From the NCBI GenBank assembly GCA_937625935.1, contig OW569382.1:1-64000 (forward strand): DNA of 64,000 nucleotides, in the 5' to 3' direction. Position 1 is the stretch's first letter. Every line of letters starts with the position of its first letter. Shown here one piece after another: positions 8,607 to 17,333 of this stretch. The notes beneath the pieces were generated by a model. It ran no database searches. It worked only from the letters and a program-made list of their open reading frames with translations, and was not told the origin of the DNA. This DNA is from Tetramitus jugosus (taxonomy: Eukaryota; Heterolobosea; Eutetramitea; Acrasida; Vahlkampfiidae). The translations under genes and the position numbers were made by a program.

Positions 8607-10199
8607 ATGGAACAACAACAAGTAGCATCACAACACAGCGTCACACATGAACATGGAATGAGTCAATCCTATTATCTTAAAGCGTGTGTCTCATGTAAAA
8701 CCAAACATCGTGTTTGTGGTCGAGAACTACCGGGTTGTAAGCAATGTAGCATGAAAGGAATCACTTGCTACTACGCTCCTCCAAAGAAGCGTGGTAGACC
8801 TCACAGAGCTCCAGACAGAGTAATGGAAACTCAATCACACGGAACAGAAGTGCAACATACAACAACGCAAAATCATAATGTTTTGAGTCGTGTACTGAGT
8901 ACTTGTTTGGACGAACGTATTAACTATGCACAATGGCTCACAACCAGAGCACTCGTGTTTATTAACATGCAATACAAACCGCTCTTTGCACAATCAGAGT
9001 GCGCCAGAATTGGACAACAGATAGCGATCATATCTCCCTCTGTTGATACAAGTGAGCTTTATAGCCTTACTCAAAGGTTATCCAGAACCGAACTTTGCGA
9101 ACACTCTGTCGCAATGTTTCACAAAGCAAAAGAGGTTGTATTGCATCCAGATGTTTTTCCTTACATTGCATCAAATGCCACGCTTTCATACGTTTGTTTT
9201 GGATTAGCGCTTCATTTAGTAGTAGAGAGGAAACAGATCGTTCCTGAATCTTTATTATTTAGTGCTGCTGCTAAAGTTTTTGTGAAGGCGAATAAGCATT
9301 TAGCGAATGTAGACGTCTCGATGTTACCTGACATTGAAAGATCCAAGGCTTTAGTACATAGGAACAGCATTCTGATTGTGACAATATCATACTATTTTAC
9401 CAAAATCATATACTGTCTCAATTCAGATATTCAAAATTTATCCCTGGAAGATCTGGAGAATGTATTTCATTGGATCCATACGATTTCAAAGTACATCGTA
9501 TTTATGGAGCAAAATGTCTTCTATCGTTCAGTAATGAATCATTTATCAGAAGGAATCAAGAAGTTCTCTACGTTGCAAGGAGTTGCTCGTGTAACAGCTA
9601 TTGTAGAACCACTAGAGGAATTTCTTGTTCACGTTGTCAACAGTTGGTTTAAAGCACCAGAGTCTGCGAGGGTGGTCGTACGAGGATTACAGCTGTTGAC
9701 AATTACTATTGCAATCAAAACCATTCAGGGTTCAGGTGATAAGCTACTGAAGATACTACAATTGAAGCATATTAACCTATTATCGATGCTGCTAACGGAG
9801 AATATTTTCTCAGGTATGCTAGCAACGATCGCGCACCGACTTTGTCTATATGTCTGTGAAATGCATATACAACAGTGTGATCAACTATTATCGAATCCAA
9901 TCTTAGACACAATGATATTTTCAGATATGTTAGCATTTGTACAATCAGATCTTATACTGCTAGATCGTTTAAATAGGTGTGCCCCTTTCCCTCGATATCA
10001 AGAAATACTACAGCAATTGAATTCAAGACTCCTCGTTGTAATCACAGCTATGCAGGAGATGAATAATGTCAAGGAGCAATCAGCGAGTCAAGAAGACAGC
10101 TGTCTTACACGACCGAATGATAATCAAACAAATGCTATTGAGGTTGATAGTGTCACAAGTTGGGATATGGAAGACTTCGACTTCGACTTTGACATTTGA
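8607..10199 (+). CDS. Zn2Cys6 binuclear zinc cluster transcription factor
   Basis: A 530-residue protein. Residues ~27-56 contain CVSCKTKHRVC, then CKQC and a final Cys: six cysteines spaced CX2CX6CX6CX2CX6C, the binuclear zinc cluster known from fungal Gal4-type factors, followed by a basic linker (PPKKRGRP). The rest is helical and resembles the regulatory middle domain of such factors. The last residues are acidic and aromatic (MEDFDFDFDI), as in activation domains. It would act in the nucleus, binding paired triplets. The ATG at 8607 is chosen because the longer frame starts at GTG. Its divergence from the ABC transporter gene suggests, without proof, that it could regulate that neighbour, as drug-pump regulators do in yeasts. 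Confidence 0.85.
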   Translation: MEQQQVASQHSVTHEHGMSQSYYLKACVSCKTKHRVCGRELPGCKQCSMKGITCYYAPPKKRGRPHRAPDRVMETQSHGTEVQHTTTQNHNVLSRVLSTCLDERINYAQWLTTRALVFINMQYKPLFAQSECARIGQQIAIISPSVDTSELYSLTQRLSRTELCEHSVAMFHKAKEVVLHPDVFPYIASNATLSYVCFGLALHLVVERKQIVPESLLFSAAAKVFVKANKHLANVDVSMLPDIERSKALVHRNSILIVTISYYFTKIIYCLNSDIQNLSLEDLENVFHWIHTISKYIVFMEQNVFYRSVMNHLSEGIKKFSTLQGVARVTAIVEPLEEFLVHVVNSWFKAPESARVVVRGLQLLTITIAIKTIQGSGDKLLKILQLKHINLLSMLLTENIFSGMLATIAHRLCLYVCEMHIQQCDQLLSNPILDTMIFSDMLAFVQSDLILLDRLNRCAPFPRYQEILQQLNSRLLVVITAMQEMNNVKEQSASQEDSCLTRPNDNQTNAIEVDSVTSWDMEDFDFDFDI

Positions 10200-10398
10200 G
10201 AGAATTACTGTCCATCACCTGTTTCGAAAAGAATGAAGCATGGTATGTTCAAGAGGAGACTTTAGTGCGACTATCATAGTTGGTTTATGTCTTTGTACGA
10301 CCAAGATTCATAAAACTAAGGTTGAAAACTGAAAGGATCGAACCTGATGAAAGAGTGTCCTCAGGCTGAATCAAAATGTTCAATGGATTCACCGTCAT

Positions 10399-11262
10399 TT
10401 ATTCGACAACTGTTGATGGATAGTAAGCGACTTCCAGAGCAAGTTCTCCTTCGAAAAAATTCAATGGTACATGCTTTGGCGGCATCTCAGTTGAGTCCTC
10501 GCCAATGTCGTCAACAGTGCGTTCACCAAGAGCATCTACAATAATATTTAACAAAGATATGGAGGATTCCTGTACAATACGATTCTTTGTTCTCGCACCT
10601 TCTTCATCATTAACCAATGGCACTACAATCGCATCTGGAAATCGACCTCTCACAGCTTTGTTAAACTTTTTGAACTCTACTTCTTCGTTCATTTGATTAA
10701 TGGCATGTTCCTTATCCCTCTCCAGTTTAATGTCTTTCAATTGGGGTGACTTATCCATCTTTGTAACAGCAAACAGAACAACACATTTCTGTTCTTGAGC
10801 TTCTTTCACAAAGGGTTCGTGATCATCCAATAACGCTGCAATAGGAGATCCGCTAATTGTCAGATAATCAACCACAAAGACCACGACATCAATCAGATAG
10901 TTAATGTTTCTTTCACTAGGTGTAGAGTCAGTCATTTTCTGACCATTCTTGAACTTTCCAGTCAGAATATGTCCATACTCTCCTTTTAGATAGTTTGCAT
11001 TCTTCTTAAAGCCCCAAACATCAACCAAAACAATGTTAGAGTTCTTAATCTCATAGTGTCGGTACTCTTGAGTTAATGTCTCATTCTGGGTCTTATCAGA
11101 TTCATTGCGAACAGCGCACCTTCGACTCACTTTTGTCCCTTCCTCACCGTTGGAGTCAATGTTGTTGATGAGCGAAGATTTGCCCATAGCTGAATCTCCA
11201 AAGAGGAGAACATACACTTTTTTCCTAAAGCTTGGTTTATAATTTTGATAGGGTTGTGCCAT
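10399..11262 (-). CDS. P-loop GTPase, septin/AIG1-like
   Basis: A 287-residue protein with a G1 loop GDSAMGKSS at about residues 20-28, a DVWG motif (DxxG, G3) near residue 80 and a TKMD motif (T/NKxD, G4) near 165. The open VLLFGDSAMGKSSLI strand-loop is that of TRAFAC GTPases. It lacks prenylation signals and a transmembrane tail. The longer open frame upstream starts at TTG and runs into the promoter region shared with the TLDc gene, so ATG 11262 is preferred. Which GTPase subfamily it belongs to is uncertain: AIG1/GIMAP, septin-like or a protist-specific group. Confidence 0.65.
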   Translation of the reverse strand: MAQPYQNYKPSFRKKVYVLLFGDSAMGKSSLINNIDSNGEEGTKVSRRCAVRNESDKTQNETLTQEYRHYEIKNSNIVLVDVWGFKKNANYLKGEYGHILTGKFKNGQKMTDSTPSERNINYLIDVVVFVVDYLTISGSPIAALLDDHEPFVKEAQEQKCVVLFAVTKMDKSPQLKDIKLERDKEHAINQMNEEVEFKKFNKAVRGRFPDAIVVPLVNDEEGARTKNRIVQESSISLLNIIVDALGERTVDDIGEDSTEMPPKHVPLNFFEGELALEVAYYPSTVVE

Positions 11263-11450
11263 TCTTATCGTGTTTTTTCTGTGATTTTTGTTGCCTGATG
11301 TGAAGGTTTTTGTTCTGGAGCGGGATATACTGTCAATCTGCAAGGGTTGTAATCTAGTTGTTGTAATATTATTCCGTTCATTGAACAACCGTCAGGGCTC
11401 TTTTTTCTTCTTGAAACAACAAGAACAAAACACCAACAAGAAACAACAAG

Positions 11451-12544
11451 ATGGATTTTTATCGACTCTTAACCATTTGTGGACTTAATTGGAGACTCTA
11501 TGCCTCAGCAGGATTCAATGATTGTAATGAACCTGTATGGAAGCTCCACTTGACCAATTACGAAAAAAAAGTCAAGTTTGAAGCCTTCGTTTTGTCTCGC
11601 GAGGATACTCCCGACATGAAGCAGCACTTGGAGAGTGTCTTCCATGAAAAATGTTCTCTGGTCTACGAGTTTCTGTCTCCCACAGTCACACAAAGTCGCG
11701 TCTCCTCAAAAGTATTCGATTCAACAACTCAGCAGGTCAATATATCAGTCCTATCAGGGATTCCATTTGTGTTCCAAAAGACTCCCTACAACCACCCGGA
11801 GGAGATGGCGATAGAGAGGCTCATTTTCATTCAAAAGAAACCAATAGAACTCCAAAATGAATTACTCAAAACTATTGATTCGTTGAAAGAGAAGATTGTT
11901 GTCTTGGAAAAAGAACTGGCGGAAACAAAAGCAACGTTAGTACCAAGTTCCATACTAGCTAACAATCAATCTTACATTGCCCATATTGGACGATGGCTTA
12001 AGCAATCAGGGTTTAGCAAAACTTCTCTGCTGTACAGAGCATCAACAAATGGATGGACCGCTCAAAATTTTCACTCAACATGTGATAACAGAGGTCCTAC
12101 TTTAACTATCATTCGTTCGTCTTTGAACTATATTTTTGGCGGCTTTACAACCCATCCATGGAATTCTTCTAACACCTATGCGTCAGGGAATGCCCACTCA
12201 TGGTTGTTTTCTCTGTTTAATGCAGCGGGATTGGGACCAATTCAATTACTCAACATCAATGCAAATTCTCAGCACAACCACTCAACTCAAGGACCGACCT
12301 TTGGGTCTGGACATGACTTTCGTATGTATATCTGACTTGCAACTAGTTTTGATCAAATTAGCTCACCATTTCTTTGTTAGATATCTCCAACGGATCAAAC
12401 ACAAACAACAGTAGCTACTCCAACTTGGGAAATTCTTATAGAACTCCGTTGGGTATCTATGGATCCGATGAAGCCAGAAATTTTCTGGCTGGAAGTTACA
12501 GTTTTACTGTTTCGGAAATTGAAGTGTTCCTTGTTCACAATTAA
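11451..12544 (+). CDS. TLDc domain protein (one intron)
   Basis: Exon 1 11451-12321 and exon 2 12381-12544 join across a 59-base GTATGT...TTAG intron (12322-12380) to give 344 residues. Without splicing the protein stops inside the TLDc domain; with it the domain completes as FGSGHDFHISNGSN ... LAGSYSFTVSEIEVF, the classic ending of the fold. An N-terminal region of no known family (1-140) is followed by a short coiled coil (about 140-165) and the TLDc domain (about 185-340). TLDc proteins are linked to oxidative-stress protection and V-ATPase binding; the role here is unknown. The stop codon TAA at 12542-12544 lies within TTAAGGT, the possible left end of the Fanzor element. Confidence 0.85.
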
Positions 12545-12669
12545 GGTTCCTAAAGAGAGCGGGGCTCGTATAAATGAAAACTTGCTGGACAGAAAACACG
12601 AAAAATCATCAAATAAAGACCCTGTATCATCAAATTATCACCCAACAACACAATAAATCAAACAACATT

Positions 12670-14247
12670 ATGCCTCGTGGTGTGCCTAAAAATGGCAAGA
12701 GGAAGAGAAAGACCCTAGAAAAGGAGAAATACTCGTCACACTCTGTCACACTCGAGCAAAGGTTAAGAAAGTATCTGAGAGTAAGAATGAACGAACTACA
12801 CAAAAACTCATCTATTCCAAAGTCTGAATACAGAAGAGTTGTGGAATATCATCAAAAGGTTAACATTCACTGCTCCAGTTTATGATTTTATCAAACTTCC
12901 ACCCAAGGAGTTGATTGAGATCATTCCTGTGTTGACTCAAGAGATTCGAACACTTGTTGGTGTTGAAACTGACAAGATAATGAATCTTTTGTGGAGAACA
13001 ACACCAACAACATGCTGAAATTTTACTGGCATGTTCAACGATTTGTCATTAACAATAACGAAATTATTTGCACTGCTTCCTTTGTCTCACTTCAAATGCA
13101 GGTGCATGGAAATTGGCACAGAAGAATTGGTTAAGATGCTCCAACGGGCAACGTATCCAAATAGAAGAAAGAACGAAATTCGGGAACCGATAGAATTCAG
13201 ATACAACCTCAAGCGCTTGCACATTGGTGAAAAGAAAATCCAAATAGACTCGATCAGAACTGACGGCATTCAGGTCTCTGTTGTTCTCAGACATAAACTT
13301 GTTGGAAAACACAAAAACAATAAGGCAAAGGAATCCAAGGGCCAAAAAGAAGCAAAGAAGAGCACAAAGAAACAACCGCCATGATTGGTATTGACCCTGG
13401 TATTGTTACATTGTTGAGTTGTGCTGATTCAGATGGCAAGAAGTGGGAGTTCTCTAACAAGACATACAGACATCTGTCACATCATTCAAAAAACTAAGTT
13501 GTTGAACACAAAGCAGAATGGAACAGAAAGAATGGAAAAGATTTAGATGAACTCCACAACTCGATCAAACAAGCCAGTGTATCGACAAGTGATCCATTCC
13601 TCGAACACATTGATTCTGTGATGAAGGTTGAGGATGATTTGTTGGATTTTTATTGCAGCCCAAAGGTGAAGAGACCGAACTGGGACAGCTATATCATGAG
13701 AGACAAAACAATCGCTAACGTTATGAATGATCTTCACAAGAGAGCAAATGGAAGAAAGATGATCATAGGGATGGGCAATGCCGGTTTCAAAAGTTATTTC
13801 AAAGGACACGCTCCAACACCAAAGGACAAATTGCTGAAAAAATTGAATGAACGATTTGACGTGAAGGTGATTGACGAGTTTATGACCAGTCAGACTTGTT
13901 GTGCATGCCATTTTCAGCTCAAGCCAGTGAAGCATAAGAGGCCAGACAAGAATGGAGTATCGGCAATATCTATTGTACGAGGAGTTAAACAGTGTGCAAC
14001 CACTAAATGTTTAGTCACTCACAATAGAGACCTCAACTTGCTTTGTCTTTTGAGAACAGAAATCAATGGACAACCACGGCCAGTTGTCTTCAAGAGGAAG
14101 ACAAGGGTCGCAAAACAATTGAATCGAATGGTGGAACACCTCCAAGGCTCATTCTATCATATAAATCCCAATTATATAGTAGCGTTAAGGTCAGGGAAGG
14201 GCGGTATTTTGGGAACCATATTTTTTATTGTGGACGGATGGGAGTAG
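12670..14247 (+). pseudogene. Fanzor (eukaryotic TnpB-like RNA-guided nuclease), decayed
   Basis: The gene is split over frames. A basic N-terminus starts at ATG 12670 (MPRGVPKNGKRKRK), continues after a shift near 12840 (FIKLPPKELIEIIP, to 13018), then at 13031-13384 (KKIQIDSIRTDGIQVSVVL, the pre-RuvC strand pair of TnpB/Fanzor) and, after another shift near 13378, in one frame from 13381 to 14247. That last part has RuvC-I MIGIDPGIVTLL (Asp), an in-frame TAA at 13495, IGMGNAGFKS, a Glu in VIDEFMTSQTC (13876), a zinc ribbon CCAC...CATTKC, and RuvC-III HNRDLN (Asp 14029). The Glu next to the zinc ribbon fits the rearranged active site described for Fanzors. Two or three frameshifts plus the stop make it non-functional unless they are assembly errors. 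No GT-AG intron removes them. Confidence 0.75.
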
Positions 14248-14260
14248 ACCGCCACCTTAA
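14185..14260 (+). ncRNA. Possible guide-RNA-like structure at the Fanzor 3' end
   Basis: TTAAGGT (14185-14191) pairs with ACCTTAA (14254-14260), and GGCGGT (14200-14205) with ACCGCC (14248-14253), giving a two-part stem with an 8-base bulge on the left side only. Inside, CCATA can pair with TGTGG around a T-rich loop. The Fanzor stop codon (14245-14247) lies inside the structure, as expected for TnpB/Fanzor guide RNAs, which start in or near the 3' coding end. This is inferred from hand pairing only. Confidence 0.4.
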
Positions 14261-14300
14261 GTTAGATAAAGCATCAATATCAAGTAGCAACAAAAATTCA

Positions 14301-15512
14301 TTAGGTAGCAATTGATTGCAGAAGTTCCTCTAGTAACTTTAGTTGCTCCTCATTCTTCTCCTGATACTGCATATCGATACACATCATATCTGCTTCACTC
14401 TTAAACACAGCAAGATAAATAACCCGTTTTTTCTCTCTGGGTTGCTCTAAGTGGACGCCTGACGGAAACTCTTGTTTTTGCAAGTTCCAATACTCCCATT
14501 CAGCTCCCTGTCGTACCCTGAGATTCACCAACACCATATGTATCACACTATTAGTTGAGGAGTGAGCCCTCAAATTGGCTACAATTTCGCTGTAGTCAAA
14601 TAAATTGGGAGCTCCGACAACTAAACTAATATGCAAAACAGCATTTGACGGTGAGCCCTCTTGCGTATGGATATCTGGATACTTGTTAATATGAGATTCT
14701 ATTCCCAATCGCTTCATTCGCTCCGTTAGTACTTCACCAAAAGAGTTGTCCAAATATCTAAAATTCACAATATCCAAGGTGATCTTTTTCTGCTGTTGAT
14801 TCTTAGGGTACACCACCGAAGAAGAGTTCCACCGACTAATATGAGAGGAGTGCTCAAGATTCAGCTGATGAGCTCCATTGGAAGAAAAGAATTGATTTCT
14901 ATCTCTTGAAAAGTTGGTATGGATATCCCTTTGAGTAGTGGTACTGTGATTGATGAAAGGACCCAAGGATTGTACTGTAACTACCCTTTCTTCACTCTGA
15001 ATCGAACCGCTCTTGATCGTGTAACTGAATGTTCTTTGTTCTTGAATATCAAAATCTTGATATCCAGCTTCAGCAACCAGTGCTATCCATTTTCCGTCTC
15101 GAAACACATTGAAGACAAGTTTGGAGGTATCTCTCCCTGCCAAAGAGTAATCCCATACCAATTCAACCATGTTACCAACCAAAGAAGCACGGAAGTTCGA
15201 GAAACGACTGGATGAATACCAGAAACTGGAACAGGGAATTATGGTTCCAACCCTTTTCTGTACCGCGTTATTCTTTGGTGGCTGAGGCACAATCGATGCT
15301 CTGCCATATTTTTGTTCGAAAAGCGATTGAAAGTGGGAATACGATTGAACCAGATCTCTGTCAAGTTCTTTGACTTGTTCGCGTTGAGCCCAGTGAGGAT
15401 TTATGTTCGTGAGTTCACGCAGTAATGTGATGGTTTGGATGGCATCACTTTTCCTATTGACATGTGTTAGAGCACGGAAACAAAAACATGATGATACAGG
15501 AACACAAACCAT
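14301..15512 (-). CDS. Hypothetical protein with a possible beta-sandwich segment
   Basis: A 403-residue protein starting at ATG 15512. I do not recognise the family. Residues ~110-185 (around LVWDYSLAGRDTSKLVFNVF and the following FSYTIKSG) have the alternating pattern of a fibronectin-III-like sandwich. The Ser/Gln/His-rich middle looks like a linker. The C-terminal ~150 residues look like a mixed alpha/beta domain and end in a short Glu-rich helix. There is no signal peptide or membrane segment. Its stop lies only 41 bases from the end of the Fanzor structure, with the two genes converging. Confidence 0.6.
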   Translation of the reverse strand: MVCVPVSSCFCFRALTHVNRKSDAIQTITLLRELTNINPHWAQREQVKELDRDLVQSYSHFQSLFEQKYGRASIVPQPPKNNAVQKRVGTIIPCSSFWYSSSRFSNFRASLVGNMVELVWDYSLAGRDTSKLVFNVFRDGKWIALVAEAGYQDFDIQEQRTFSYTIKSGSIQSEERVVTVQSLGPFINHSTTTQRDIHTNFSRDRNQFFSSNGAHQLNLEHSSHISRWNSSSVVYPKNQQQKKITLDIVNFRYLDNSFGEVLTERMKRLGIESHINKYPDIHTQEGSPSNAVLHISLVVGAPNLFDYSEIVANLRAHSSTNSVIHMVLVNLRVRQGAEWEYWNLQKQEFPSGVHLEQPREKKRVIYLAVFKSEADMMCIDMQYQEKNEEQLKLLEELLQSIAT

Positions 15513-15806
15513 GAACCATCATTGTTTTGCAATGATCGAAGGAGGTGCAATAGAGTTGGGTTGTTTAATTCAGAAACAAGGTTTTCGATTGAATTGAGGT
15601 CGTACATCTGTTTTTTTTGGGTTTTTTGATTACATATTTTGTAAAGCTGACTCGGACAAATGTCAAGGAAAAAGAGCCAAACTCCGCCAAAACTTGTATT
15701 TTGGAGGCTTTGATTTGATCTTATCTCGATGTTTTATCAAAACAACCTACTATCTACTGATAGCAATAGCTCCATGAAAATAAACTTAAGGGATGATGAG
15801 TAAGCA
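15513..15806. other. Intergenic, nothing recognised
   Basis: AT-rich spacer between two minus-strand genes. It must hold the promoter of the upstream-lying hypothetical gene (start 15512) and the 3' UTR of the membrane protein (stop 15807). Confidence 0.4.
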
Positions 15807-16889
15807 TCAGTTTATTTTAGAGTACGACTCGTGTGATTCTTGTTGAACCTCCTGCTTTTCATTTCCAAGCTGATTCAGTCCCAAAATTAGAATACTGCCA
15901 TGGAAGATAATGAGAAATTCTGATCCAACAAGAATCCAACTGATACCCGTGTATTTATCTGGAATTATCTGCTTGAACCAGAAAATACTCGCAGTGATAA
16001 TTGTAATCAAATGGGATACAGACATGCCAGTGATGCATGTAATAAATGCAATGGTAGAGAAAAGCCTTGGTTGGTGGCTGCCCTTCAATGCAAATATCAT
16101 GAGACCTGCGAGTGTGGCAAGAAGTCCAAATCCTCCACCTACCATACCCATTGCACAGGTAGCATGATGTAATTTGAGAGTGGGCCCGAGTAATTGTGGG
16201 ATCAATATCATGGCTTGATTCATTAAACGGATTCGTGTGCCTCCAATAACGAAGCAGTTGATACCAAATACGAACAGTATGAAACACACAAACAGCAATA
16301 AATAATCTGAAGTCGTAATAGGAGCTGGTCCGGTTCCATGAGTGGTGCCTGGGGATGTCTGATGAACTTTCTCGTGAAGATTCGTTTGTGGGTCTAAAGC
16401 GGCAGTAGTTTTCTCTCCAGGAGTTAGATTCAACTTGTATCTCCTTAGTTCCCCTTCTAACTTTACAACTGCATTCTGGATACTCGTGATTGCAATATGT
16501 TCATCAGTCAACTTCTGAGAGAATTGATTCACTATATCTAACTTTCTACTTTTGATCTTGATCAGTTGACGTTGGATAAAATCAATATTCTTGTGTTGGA
16601 GTGCCCCAAAAGTTTTGTTCAGCTCTTCAATGTAGGCATCTTGTAACTCATTTCTTTCCTGAAAATCCATCAACCCTGCATTCATTAGGGAAATTGCTTT
16701 CAACACATGTTTCTGTTGTTGGTCTTGGTCCTCCGCTGCAAATGTTGTCTTTTGCAGTTCAAGGAGAAACTCTTTTTCAACTTCGCTCTTGAGTTTTGCA
16801 AGTGTCCTGTTGTATGCTTCAGTACCAACAACATCAATTTCCATAGCGCTGTTAAAAACAGTGCCTGTTTGCTGAACGAAGTGTGCCAT
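15807..16889 (-). CDS. Coiled-coil protein with four C-terminal membrane segments
   Basis: A 360-residue protein. The first ~150 residues are charged and helical, with heptad-like Leu/Ile spacing and many Glu/Lys/Gln. A Thr/Pro-rich linker follows (about 155-185). Four hydrophobic stretches come next, beginning near YLLLFVCFILFVFGINCFV, then a Gly-rich one (MGMVGGGFGLLATLAGLMIF), one around FSTIAFITCITGMSVSHLI and one around LIIFHGSILILGL, ending in a short hydrophilic tail. No family is recognised. It is most likely an integral membrane protein with a cytosolic coiled coil. ATG 16889 is the first in frame. Confidence 0.6.
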   Translation of the reverse strand: MAHFVQQTGTVFNSAMEIDVVGTEAYNRTLAKLKSEVEKEFLLELQKTTFAAEDQDQQQKHVLKAISLMNAGLMDFQERNELQDAYIEELNKTFGALQHKNIDFIQRQLIKIKSRKLDIVNQFSQKLTDEHIAITSIQNAVVKLEGELRRYKLNLTPGEKTTAALDPQTNLHEKVHQTSPGTTHGTGPAPITTSDYLLLFVCFILFVFGINCFVIGGTRIRLMNQAMILIPQLLGPTLKLHHATCAMGMVGGGFGLLATLAGLMIFALKGSHQPRLFSTIAFITCITGMSVSHLITIITASIFWFKQIIPDKYTGISWILVGSEFLIIFHGSILILGLNQLGNEKQEVQQESHESYSKIN

Positions 16890-17333
16890 TGTCTGTGTAA
16901 TTAATTTATGAGCTGGGGTTGTGTGATTTTAGTGAGCTCGAGGTTAAATCTCCGAAAGAAAGTTTTCACTTCAAAAGTTCATTGAAAGTTCAATCCAAGT
17001 CAACTCAACAACTGATAATTAGGAAACAACCAGACTCACATGTGACAACAAACATCCATAACAAATATTCGTTCCTCCAACAAGTGGTGGTTTTGCCCTG
17101 CATCCATGGTCCTATTCAATTGAACTCAAATTGTTGTCAGATCAAATCTATCCATCAACTTTCAATCTAGAGACACTTATCATTTTTCTTTGTGTCTCTT
17201 GGTCGGATGGATTCCCTCGAAACGTTATCTAAATATCCCGAAGCGATTCGTAACTCAACACAGCGTTGGCCATCAATTTATCAGGATTGCTGCAAACACC
17301 CAGCAGTTAGAAACAACACACAACACAACCAAA
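16890..17333. other. Divergent promoter region
   Basis: 444 bases between the start codons of the membrane protein (minus) and the BTB gene (plus). An open frame running through 17190-17333 continues into the BTB gene but begins with a hydrophobic, family-unlike segment and is read as 5' UTR. No specific motif was identified. Confidence 0.4.

Noticed and set aside
13064-13375. Minus-strand frames across the Fanzor N-terminal half
   Set aside because: Shadows of the plus-strand Fanzor remnant, whose motifs are recognisable.
12541-14260. A piggyBac transposon because of TTAA at both edges
   Set aside because: No DDE transposase is visible and the internal ends do not begin with the usual CC-rich piggyBac terminus; the coding remnant is Fanzor.
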